From assembly GCF_000741705.1 (NCBI RefSeq), contig NZ_JGZI01000002.1:62001-126000 (forward strand): DNA of 64,000 bases, read 5' to 3'. Position 1 is the first letter of the stretch. Each line of letters starts with the position of its first letter. The notes beneath the pieces are model-generated. The model saw only the letters and a list, made by a program, of their open reading frames with translations. It was not told the DNA's origin and did not search any database. Both the position numbers and the translations under genes were made by a program. This document shows positions 57,626 to 64,000 of this stretch, one piece after another. This stretch comes from Bifidobacterium psychraerophilum (GTDB lineage Bacteria; Actinomycetota; Actinomycetes; Actinomycetales; Bifidobacteriaceae).

Positions 57626-58318
57626 ATGTCTTCATTGAGTGATTATCCCGTCGAAGTGCAGACCGAAGTCAAGCAGCTTCGTGAGACTGTGGCGAAACTT
57701 CATGCGCAGCTGCTCCGATGGAATCTGGTGGTCTGGACGGCAGGCAACGTCTCGCAGCGTCTGCGATCTGCGGATTTGATGGTGATCAAGCCTTCCGGCG
57801 TGCGCTATGAATATCTCACCCCGGAGTCCATGGTCGTGACCGATCTGCAAGGCAATCCGATCGACGGTGCCGAATCACCGTCCTCGGACACCGCCTCACA
57901 TGCCTACATCTACCGGCATATGCCAGAAGTGCACGGCATCGTGCATACACATTCCACATACGCCACCGCATGGGCGGCGACGGGAAGAAACATCCCCTGC
58001 GCCCTCACCATGATGGGGGATGAGTTCGGAGGGCAGATACCGGTGGGCCCCTTCCGTCTGATCGGTTCGGAAGCCATCGGGGAAGGCGTGGTGCAGACCC
58101 TGCAGCAGTATCCGCAGTCGCCTGCGGTTCTTATGCGGAACCATGGGCCCTTCACCATCGGCAGCGATGCCGAAGACGCCGTCAAGGCGGCGGCCATGAC
58201 GGAGGAGGTCGCACACACCGTATGGGCCGCCGAGCAGCTCGGCGACGTCATCGAAATCAGTCCGGAGGATATCGGCAGGCTGAATGACCGCTACCGGAAC
58301 GTCTATGGACAGCACTAG
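57626..58318 (+). CDS. ulaF: L-ribulose-5-phosphate 4-epimerase (UlaF/AraD family)
   Basis: A 230-residue class II aldolase-fold enzyme that converts L-ribulose-5-phosphate to D-xylulose-5-phosphate, which enters the bifid shunt. Motifs: VVWTAGNVSQR, VIKPSGVRYEYLTPE (phosphate site), SPSSDTASHAYIYRHMPEVHGIVHTHSTYATAWA with the metal His, and MRNHGPFTIG with the third His. This order matches AraD, SgbE and UlaF. AAAGGA precedes the ATG. It is the last gene before a strong terminator-like hairpin, completing a ulaD-ulaE-ulaF set on this strand. Confidence 0.95.
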   Translation: MSSLSDYPVEVQTEVKQLRETVAKLHAQLLRWNLVVWTAGNVSQRLRSADLMVIKPSGVRYEYLTPESMVVTDLQGNPIDGAESPSSDTASHAYIYRHMPEVHGIVHTHSTYATAWAATGRNIPCALTMMGDEFGGQIPVGPFRLIGSEAIGEGVVQTLQQYPQSPAVLMRNHGPFTIGSDAEDAVKAAAMTEEVAHTVWAAEQLGDVIEISPEDIGRLNDRYRNVYGQH

Positions 58319-58326
58319 ACATCGGT

Positions 58327-58373
58327 CCGAGCCCGCAATGCATCGGGGATGATCCCGATCGTTGCGGGCTCGG
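58327..58373 (+). terminator. Long hairpin at the end of the ula-like operon
   Basis: CCGAGCCCGCAA pairs with TTGCGGGCTCGG, and the inner ATCGGG with CCCGAT, giving an 18-base stem with one small bulge, nine bases after the ulaF-like stop. It lies between convergent genes. Confidence 0.75.
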
Positions 58374-58383
58374 CTGTCCGGTT

Positions 58384-58402
58384 CCGGGTCGTTTCCGACC
58401 CC
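58384..58402 (-). terminator. Hairpin after the LacI gene
   Basis: CCGGGTCG and CGACCCCGG arms with a small loop, about 30 bases after the LacI stop on the minus strand. One bulged base. Confidence 0.45.
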
Positions 58403-58434
58403 GGCTCACGCCCGGACGCAGCATACGCCAGATC

Positions 58435-59469
58435 TTAGGATGCGGCGGAGGATTCGCGGATGACGAGACTGGGCTCCATCTCCACATATGAAGGCAACCA
58501 GGATTTGCTCTCATGCTCGACGGAAATCAACTCCATCGCTTTGCCCGCTATGCGCATCCAGGGGAGTCTGACGGCCGTGAGCGAAGGCTTGCTGAAATTG
58601 CTGTCCTCGCACAGCGCCGAATCCTGCAGAACAACCAGCTTGATATCTCCCGGTACCTCAAGATCGCAGGACCTGCATGCCTGCACGACTCCGAGCGCCG
58701 TCATGCCGTCCGCACAGATGATGGAGTCCGGTCGCTGACCGCCCTCGGATAGAATCTCCTGGGCGACCGTGAAGCCATAGTCCATGCCGCTGGATCCGAA
58801 GCGGATCCAATCCGTCTGCGTCGTCAAGCCTGAAACCGTCATCTGCATATGGAAGGCGGTAAACAGACCCATGCCATCCACATCCGAGGTGGAACTGCCC
58901 AGGTAGGCGACGGAACGGGCTCCGGAGGCACTCAGATGCTCGGCGATGAGCTGCATGACCAGCGTGTTGCTGGTACCCACCCAATCGAGACGGTTGGAAT
59001 ACGCTTGCGAGAAGACCTGCACCACAGGCGTATGATCGGCGACACCTTCCAGAAGCTCCACAACGGCTTCCGTCTCCACAGGCACCACCATGATGCCATC
59101 GACGTGGCGTGAAACCACGGCTCTGATCCGCTGTTCCTGCTCATGGGCATCTCCCCCGATGCCCAGCATCAGTTGCTTGCCCTGTGCACTGATGACCGAC
59201 TCCGCCTCCTCGGCGAATCTGGAATACATCGAGCCGCCGAGCTCCGGGACGATTACGGCGATGATGTTCGTGATGTCGCTGCGTAGGGCGCTGGCCGCGT
59301 AGTTAACGGAATAGTTGAGTTTCTCCGCGGCCTGCCTGACCCGTTTGCTCAGCTCGTCGTCCTTCTTGCGACGACCGGAGAGCACCCGGGAGACCGTTGC
59401 GGTCGACACCCCGGCCAAGGCGGCAACATTCGAGATCGACGCCTCACTGGTCAGCGCTCTGTGCGACAT
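58435..59469 (-). CDS. LacI-family transcriptional regulator
   Basis: A 344-residue repressor with the helix-turn-helix ASISNVAALAGVSTATVSRVL near the N-terminus, a hinge and an effector domain (IAVIVPELGGSMYSRFAEEAE; YLGSSTSDVDGMGLF; IICADGMTALGVVQAC). The GGGG upstream of the ATG at 59469 makes it the preferred start. It follows the HPr gene by 70 bases on the same strand, so both are probably transcribed together, which would link regulator and PTS protein levels. Candidate targets: the palindrome between the HPr and EI genes, and the one after the EI stop. The inducer is unknown. Confidence 0.92.
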   Translation of the reverse strand: MSHRALTSEASISNVAALAGVSTATVSRVLSGRRKKDDELSKRVRQAAEKLNYSVNYAASALRSDITNIIAVIVPELGGSMYSRFAEEAESVISAQGKQLMLGIGGDAHEQEQRIRAVVSRHVDGIMVVPVETEAVVELLEGVADHTPVVQVFSQAYSNRLDWVGTSNTLVMQLIAEHLSASGARSVAYLGSSTSDVDGMGLFTAFHMQMTVSGLTTQTDWIRFGSSGMDYGFTVAQEILSEGGQRPDSIICADGMTALGVVQACRSCDLEVPGDIKLVVLQDSALCEDSNFSKPSLTAVRLPWMRIAGKAMELISVEHESKSWLPSYVEMEPSLVIRESSAAS

Positions 59470-59539
59470 GGAATACCCCGAATTCACCCTACCGATGTAT
59501 CAACCGCATCACTGGATGACGGCATATACAGCTTAATAC

Positions 59540-59809
59540 CTATTCCGAGGCCAGCAGGGTCTTCACCAAACCATCGGCGACCGCCTCGGCGTCATCGCCC
59601 TCCACAACGATTTCAATGGTGTCGTGTTGCTGCACACCGAGGCTCATCACCATCAGCACGCTTGCCGCGTCTACCCCGGGAGTCCCGGGCTGTTTCGAGA
59701 TCGTCACCGAGCATCCGCTCGCGGCCACGGCCTGCGTGAATGCGGAGGCCGGACGGGCATGGATGCCCACAGGATCTTCAATATGCACCGTTCGTGTTGC
59801 AGTTGCCAT
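59540..59809 (-). CDS. ptsH: HPr phosphocarrier protein
   Basis: An 89-residue HPr that passes phosphate from Enzyme I to the sugar-specific EIIA proteins. The active-site region is VGIHARPASAF with His17, and the regulatory region is VDAASVLMVMSLGV with Ser50 in the place of Ser46 of other HPr proteins. AAGGAG five bases before the ATG fixes the start. It is divergent from the EI gene and precedes the LacI gene on its strand. A 21-base palindrome lies directly upstream. Confidence 0.94.
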   Translation of the reverse strand: MATATRTVHIEDPVGIHARPASAFTQAVAASGCSVTISKQPGTPGVDAASVLMVMSLGVQQHDTIEIVVEGDDAEAVADGLVKTLLASE

Positions 59810-59836
59810 CAATACTCCTTCGTATAAGGGATCAAG

Positions 59837-59857
59837 GTGTGCACCATCGGTGCACAC
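59837..59857. promoter_or_regulatory. Palindrome upstream of ptsH
   Basis: GTGTGCACC and GGTGCACAC arms around ATC, a perfect nine-base inverted repeat located 28 bases before the HPr ATG. Probably an operator, possibly for the LacI gene of the same operon. Confidence 0.6.
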
Positions 59858-59877
59858 GCCATACACAATACCCCGGA

Positions 59878-59908
59878 TTGACGTTTTTCAGAAATCGTTT
59901 ACCATAGT
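59878..59908 (+). promoter_or_regulatory. Possible promoter for ptsI
   Basis: TTGACG at 59878-59883 and CATAGT at 59903-59908, with a 19-base spacer, about 140 bases before the EI start. The -35 is good, the -10 and spacer are poor. Confidence 0.4.
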
Positions 59909-60049
59909 AATTACAGCGCTTCAAAGATACATTGAAGTTACCTTTGGGACGTAGTAAACCATCAGCAGCCACGTATACGGGTTGGGGGCACGCTGGCCGC
60001 AGCGCAGCAGCTGTCGGGATACATTCGCTCGCACGAAGAAGGGATGCGC

Positions 60050-61699
60050 ATGAACATCATCGGTACAGGTATAGGACGCGGAGTGGCCGTCGGAGATGTC
60101 CTTCGCATGGCACCGGCGTTGGAGGAGCCATCGGATGCTCAACGGTCTTCGAATATCACGGATGACCAGGCAGCGGGCAGGGTGCAGGAGATTCTGGGCA
60201 CAGTCAGCGCCGACCTCCAGGAGCGTGCCGCTCAGGCATCGAAGAACAAGGAGACGAGTGCGGCCGCACCCATTCTCATCGCACTGGCGCAGATGGCCGT
60301 TGATCCGGCGTTGAGCCAGGCCATCACCGCATCCCTCAAGCAGGGCAAGACCCCCGAGCGGGCGGTATTCGAAGGTTTCAACGAATTCGAGGACAAACTG
60401 CGGGCCCTCGGCGGCTATATGGCCGAAAGGGCCAGCGATCTGCACGACGTGGGGCAGCGCGCCATCGCTTTGCTCACCGGCGCCCCTTTGCCCGGGATAC
60501 CGCAAAGCGACAAGCCATTCGTCTTGCTCGCCGATGACCTCTCCCCCGCCGACACCGCGGCGCTCGACATGTCAAAGACCCTCGGCATCATCACGGTCCA
60601 GGGAAGTCCGACCAGCCACACCGCCATACTGGCCCGGTCGCGGGGAATCGTGGCGATCGTCGGGGCCCAGCAGGCCGGCACCTTGGAGAACGGCGCGCAT
60701 GTGATCGTCAACGCCGCCAAGGGCACGATCATCGTCGATCCCTCGGAGGATGACCTGCGCGATGCGGAACGCATCACCAAGCACGCGGAGCACGCACGTC
60801 AGCTCCGCGGCAAGCCCGGAGCCACGAAGGACGGCATGCCCATAGCGCTGCTCGCGAATGTGGCCAAACCGCAGGATGCCGACGCCGCGTTGGAATACGG
60901 CGCCGAGGGCGTGGGACTGTTCCGCACGGAATTCATGTTCATGTCCTCCTCCGTCTCACCATCGGTCGAGGAGCAGACCAAAGCCTATGTGCAGCTGCTC
61001 AGCCGTTTCCCCGGCAAGAAGGTGGTGATCCGGATGCTTGATGCGGGGGCGGATAAGCCACTCGAGTTCCTCACCCCCGAGAATGAGCCGAACCCGGCAC
61101 TCGGATTACGTGGACTGCGCACACTGCGCACCCACCCACAAATCCTCGACGATCAATTGGAGGCCTTGGCGCAGGCCCAGGCACAGACCGAGGCCGACCT
61201 GTGGGTCATGGCTCCGATGGTGGCCGACGAACACGAAGCCGATTACTTCGTGAAGCTGGGCAAGGAAAAGGGAATCAAACGCGTTGGGGCAATGGCCGAG
61301 GTGCCTTCCATCGCACTGATGGCGAATGAGGTTGCGCAGGTAAGCGACTTCGTCAGCATCGGCACCAACGATCTGACCCAATACACCCTCGCGGCGGACA
61401 GAACCCTCGCTTCGGTCGGCGCATACCAGACGGCATGGCACCCCGCCGTGCTCCGCGCGATCAAACTCATCGCCGATGCCGGCAAGAAACACCACATGCC
61501 GGTCGGCGTGTGCGGTGAGGCGGCCGCGGATCCCGATCTGGCGCTCGCACTCGTCGGTTTGGGTGTGACCTCACTGTCGATGACGCCGTTGGCGCTGGAT
61601 GACGTCAGGGCGAACCTTGCTGCGCATACCAGCGACGAGGCCCGCGAGCTGGCCGAACGGGCGCTCGCAGGCGAGTTCTATCCGCTTACACGCGGCTGA
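60050..61699 (+). CDS. ptsI: PTS Enzyme I (phosphoenolpyruvate-protein phosphotransferase)
   Basis: A 549-residue Enzyme I that takes phosphate from PEP and passes it to HPr. It has the phospho-His motif GSPTSHTAILARSRGIVAI (near residue 188), FRTEFMFM, RMLDAGADKPLEF, GVGLFRTEF and IGTNDLTQYTLAADRT, with CGEAAADP near the end. The ATG at 60050 has AAGG seven bases upstream; an ATG six bases earlier is also in frame. It starts a run of PTS genes (EIIA, EIIB, EIIC). Placing the general protein inside a sugar-specific locus is unusual. A 16-base palindrome overlaps its stop codon. Confidence 0.96.
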   Translation: MNIIGTGIGRGVAVGDVLRMAPALEEPSDAQRSSNITDDQAAGRVQEILGTVSADLQERAAQASKNKETSAAAPILIALAQMAVDPALSQAITASLKQGKTPERAVFEGFNEFEDKLRALGGYMAERASDLHDVGQRAIALLTGAPLPGIPQSDKPFVLLADDLSPADTAALDMSKTLGIITVQGSPTSHTAILARSRGIVAIVGAQQAGTLENGAHVIVNAAKGTIIVDPSEDDLRDAERITKHAEHARQLRGKPGATKDGMPIALLANVAKPQDADAALEYGAEGVGLFRTEFMFMSSSVSPSVEEQTKAYVQLLSRFPGKKVVIRMLDAGADKPLEFLTPENEPNPALGLRGLRTLRTHPQILDDQLEALAQAQAQTEADLWVMAPMVADEHEADYFVKLGKEKGIKRVGAMAEVPSIALMANEVAQVSDFVSIGTNDLTQYTLAADRTLASVGAYQTAWHPAVLRAIKLIADAGKKHHMPVGVCGEAAADPDLALALVGLGVTSLSMTPLALDDVRANLAAHTSDEARELAERALAGEFYPLTRG

Positions 61700-61712
61700 T
61701 CACGCGTGATCA
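61697..61712. promoter_or_regulatory. Palindrome at the ptsI stop codon
   Basis: TGATCACGCGTGATCA, a perfect 16-base palindrome with a central CG, as in many LacI-type operators. It overlaps the ptsI stop and lies 59 bases before the EIIA gene, so it may control an internal promoter. Confidence 0.45.
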
Positions 61713-61770
61713 ATCATCATCCATCAGATCAGCACACATCAACACTCTGTCCACACCATGGGAGGTACCA

Positions 61771-62220
61771 ATGACCGCGACGCTGCAAGAATTTCTTCCT
61801 GACTCGTCATTCCTGCTCGATCAGTCCGCCGAGGACTGGAGGCAGGCCATTCGCCTGGCCGGCGAAGGGCTCCAGAATTCCGGATTCACCACAGCCGCGT
61901 ACACGGATGAGATGATCGCCACAGTGGAGAAGATGGGACCTTATATCGTTATCGCCCCAGGTCTCGCCTTGGCGCACTCACGTCCTTCTGCGGCGGTGCT
62001 CCACACCGGTCTGAGCTGGGTCCGGCTGAGCACACCGGTTCCTTTCGGGAACAAGGCCAATGATCCCGTGTCCCTGGTCATCGGTCTGGCCGGCAGGGAC
62101 GAGAACGAGCATCTTCAGGTGATGTCCGCAATCGCCAAAGCCCTCTCCAACCCAGCGGCAAAGGATTCGCTCAACGACGCGCAGACGCCGGAAGCGATCA
62201 GAACCATTCTCAACGGCTGA
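61771..62220 (+). CDS. ulaC: Ascorbate-type PTS EIIA component
   Basis: A 149-residue EIIA of the mannitol/fructose-type fold in the ascorbate subfamily. The phospho-His is H69 in APGLALAHSRPSAAV, the motif of UlaC. The N-terminal DWRQAIRLAGEGL matches the family. It receives phosphate from HPr and passes it to EIIB. GGAGGT four bases before the ATG is a strong RBS. It is the first of three ordered PTS genes after ptsI. Confidence 0.94.
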   Translation: MTATLQEFLPDSSFLLDQSAEDWRQAIRLAGEGLQNSGFTTAAYTDEMIATVEKMGPYIVIAPGLALAHSRPSAAVLHTGLSWVRLSTPVPFGNKANDPVSLVIGLAGRDENEHLQVMSAIAKALSNPAAKDSLNDAQTPEAIRTILNG

Positions 62221-62266
62221 GACAGCTGTCCCGGCTGACAACAACCTAACAACGAAAAGAGTAATC

Positions 62267-62539
62267 ATGAACATCCTATGTGTATGCGGCAACGGCATCG
62301 GCACCTCAGTGCTGCTCAAGATCAACGTCGAACAAGTGGCGGCGGATATGGATCTTGACGTCAACGTCACCACATCCGACGCGGGAAGCGCCAAGGGCAC
62401 CGCAAACCAGAGCGATCTCGTGCTGACATCGCCACAGCTTGCCGCCGAACTCGAAGGCGTCGATGTGCCGGTCGAGACGATCGAGAACTTCATGGACCAG
62501 CAGGAAGTAAAAGACATACTGGAGAAGTACGTCGACTAA
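62267..62539 (+). CDS. ulaB: Ascorbate-type PTS EIIB component
   Basis: A 90-residue EIIB of the lactose/cellobiose-ascorbate type. The phospho-Cys is C7 in CVCGNGIGTSVLLK, the P-loop of this subfamily. It takes phosphate from EIIA and transfers it to the sugar during EIIC transport. AAAGAG lies five bases before the ATG. It sits between EIIA and EIIC genes with short gaps. Confidence 0.95.
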   Translation: MNILCVCGNGIGTSVLLKINVEQVAADMDLDVNVTTSDAGSAKGTANQSDLVLTSPQLAAELEGVDVPVETIENFMDQQEVKDILEKYVD

Positions 62540-62600
62540 GGAGTAGCTGCCCATTGACCGTGCAGCTCACCAAACGCACCACAACAAACAAAGGAGAGAA

Positions 62601-64000
62601 ATGAATGTCATCGTACAGGTGCTGGACTTCATCAGCCAGGAGATCCTTAACGTTCCTGCATACCTGATCGGCATCGTAGCCGTAATCGGCCTTATCGCAC
62701 TCAAAAGGAGTGCCGGACAGGTCATTTCCGGCGGACTTAAGGCCGCCATGGGATACCTTATCCTCGGCGCGGGCGCCACGGTTGTGACCGCGGCACTGTC
62801 ACCGTTCGGGGAACTGGTGCTTAAATCCACCGGGGCACAGGGCGTGGTACCCACCAACGAGGTCATCACCGCACAGGCATCAAGCCAGTATGGCGCGACC
62901 TCCGCATACATCATCGTGCTCAGCTTCATCGTGATGCTGCTGTTCGCACGATTCACCCCATTGAAATACGTGTTCCTCACCGGACACCATATGGTCTTCA
63001 TGTCCACGCTGCTGGCTGTGGTGCTGTCGGTCGGACTGGGTTCGAAAAACCAGCTGCTGGTCATCCTCGTGGGTGCGGCGCTGATGGCCGTGGTCATGGT
63101 CGTGCTTCCCGCCTTCGCACAGCCCTTCATGAACAGGGTCACCGGAAACGACAAGCTGGCCATAGGACATTTCAACACACTCGGCTACATCATCTCCGGT
63201 GCCGTCGGCGCCAAGGTCGGCAAGAAGTCACGTTCCACCGAGGACATCAACTTCCCGAAGGGGCTGAACTTCCTTCGTGATTCGATGGTCTCCACCACCG
63301 TGCTCATGATCGTGCTGTACCTGGTGTTCTCGATCTGGGGAGCGATCGTGCTGCCCGCCAAGACCGCATTCGCGATCTTCCCCTCGCATCCCGCCAACTA
63401 TGGGGCCTTCTTCATGGCCGCATTCGCGCAGGCCCTGCAGTTCGGCATCGGCGTGAGCATCATCCTCTACGGCGTCCGCATCATCCTCGGTGAGCTGGTA
63501 CCGGCATTCCAAGGTATCGCGAACAAGGTCGTGCCAGGGGCCAAGCCCGCGCTGGACGTCCCGATCGTATTCCCCTTCGGTGCGAACGCATCGCTCATCG
63601 GCTTCCTCTCCTCCTTCGCAGGCGGTCTCGTCGCGCTGGTGATCATCGCCGTTTGGCTCGGACCTGTCTGGGGCATCGCCCTGATCCTCCCAGGTATGGT
63701 TCCCCACTTCTTCGATGGTGGCGGTGCCGGTGTATTCGGTAACGCGACCGGCGGTCGTATCGGTTCCGTGGTCGGTGGATTCATCAACGGCATGTTGATA
63801 ACCTTCCTGCCTGCGGCTCTGATGACCGTAATGGGCAGCTTCGGTATCGCCAACTCGACATTCGGCGATGCGGACTTCGGATGGTTCGGCACCATCGTCG
63901 GCAACATCGCCCACCTCGGCCCGGTCGGAGGCGCCATCGGTTTGGTGATCTTCGCCCTGCTGCTCTTGGCTGGCGCCTGGGTATGGCAGGTCAAGGTCGT
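62601..64000 (+). CDS. ulaA: Ascorbate-type PTS EIIC permease, 3' end beyond window
   Basis: The first 466 codons of an integral membrane transporter of the UlaA family. It starts VIVQVLDFISQEILNVPAYL and contains LTGHHMVFMSTLLAV, GHFNTLGYIISG, FPSHPANYGAFFMAAF and PGMVPHFFDGGGAGVFGNATGG, which are the conserved UlaA segments. About ten or more helices are visible. It imports L-ascorbate or a close analogue with phosphorylation by EIIB. AAGGAG four bases before the ATG fixes the start. The reading frame is open at the window end. Confidence 0.95.
   Translation, partial: MNVIVQVLDFISQEILNVPAYLIGIVAVIGLIALKRSAGQVISGGLKAAMGYLILGAGATVVTAALSPFGELVLKSTGAQGVVPTNEVITAQASSQYGATSAYIIVLSFIVMLLFARFTPLKYVFLTGHHMVFMSTLLAVVLSVGLGSKNQLLVILVGAALMAVVMVVLPAFAQPFMNRVTGNDKLAIGHFNTLGYIISGAVGAKVGKKSRSTEDINFPKGLNFLRDSMVSTTVLMIVLYLVFSIWGAIVLPAKTAFAIFPSHPANYGAFFMAAFAQALQFGIGVSIILYGVRIILGELVPAFQGIANKVVPGAKPALDVPIVFPFGANASLIGFLSSFAGGLVALVIIAVWLGPVWGIALILPGMVPHFFDGGGAGVFGNATGGRIGSVVGGFINGMLITFLPAALMTVMGSFGIANSTFGDADFGWFGTIVGNIAHLGPVGGAIGLVIFALLLLAGAWVWQVKV

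Noticed and set aside
63228-63914. 228-codon minus-strand frame over ulaA
   Set aside because: Highly charged Asp/Glu/His composition typical of the complement of membrane-protein codons; the plus strand is clearly UlaA.

Overview
The window reads as a chromosomal segment of a moderately high-GC actinobacterium, most likely Bifidobacterium or a close relative. The reasons are the overall base composition, the RmlC-RmlD fusion enzyme, the many MFS/LacI sugar-utilisation modules and the LPXTG-like cell-wall anchor variant. The genus assignment is inference; no rRNA or other decisive marker is present.

Positions 1-26,000 form a cell-surface polysaccharide cluster. It holds a giant multi-module GT2 glycosyltransferase (cut by the window start), a Wzm/Wzt-type ABC exporter, the full dTDP-L-rhamnose pathway (rmlA, an rmlC-rmlD fusion, rmlB), a Wzx-like flippase, further GT2 and GT4-like transferases, four large multi-membrane proteins of GT-C/DUF2142 type, and UDP-glucose dehydrogenase. 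A polyprenyl-phosphate sugar synthase-like GT2 together with several GT-C-like proteins suggests that the rhamnose polymer is decorated outside the cell. Inside the cluster, roughly 7,000-12,050 and 14,700-24,450 are visibly more AT-rich than the rml and export genes, suggesting acquired cassettes. A secreted protein with a lysozyme-like domain and near-identical 45-residue repeats, and a serine-rich membrane protein, sit at the end.

Positions 26,000-43,700 are mixed: a 1,740-residue wall-anchored metallophosphoesterase with lamin-tail domains, glycerol dehydrogenase, an aminotransferase/RpiR-regulator pair, an orphan amino-acid-binding lipoprotein, tRNA-Ser(GGA), a probable orphan HhH plus PD-(D/E)XK-like nuclease, an HxlR regulator with a divergent-type zinc-free oxidoreductase and matching palindromes, three GNAT acetyltransferases and an orphan diflavin reductase.

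Positions 43,700-50,700 are a rhamnoside module: MFS transporter, alpha-L-rhamnosidase (GH78), second MFS transporter and a LacI regulator with twin palindromic operators.

Positions 51,300-64,000 are the most interesting part: an L-ascorbate/keto-gulonate-type utilisation locus. A SorC-family regulator faces a phosphotriesterase-like lactonase, UlaD-like decarboxylase, UlaE-like 3-epimerase, PfkB kinase, MFS transporter and UlaF/AraD-like 4-epimerase. Next come a LacI regulator, HPr, Enzyme I, and ascorbate-type EIIA, EIIB and EIIC (cut by the window end). The general PTS proteins are thus embedded in a sugar-specific locus. UlaG is absent and seems replaced by the phosphotriesterase-like protein, and the decarboxylase carries Arg and Glu in place of two otherwise conserved active-site residues. 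The MFS plus kinase pair suggests a second, non-PTS entry into the same pathway.
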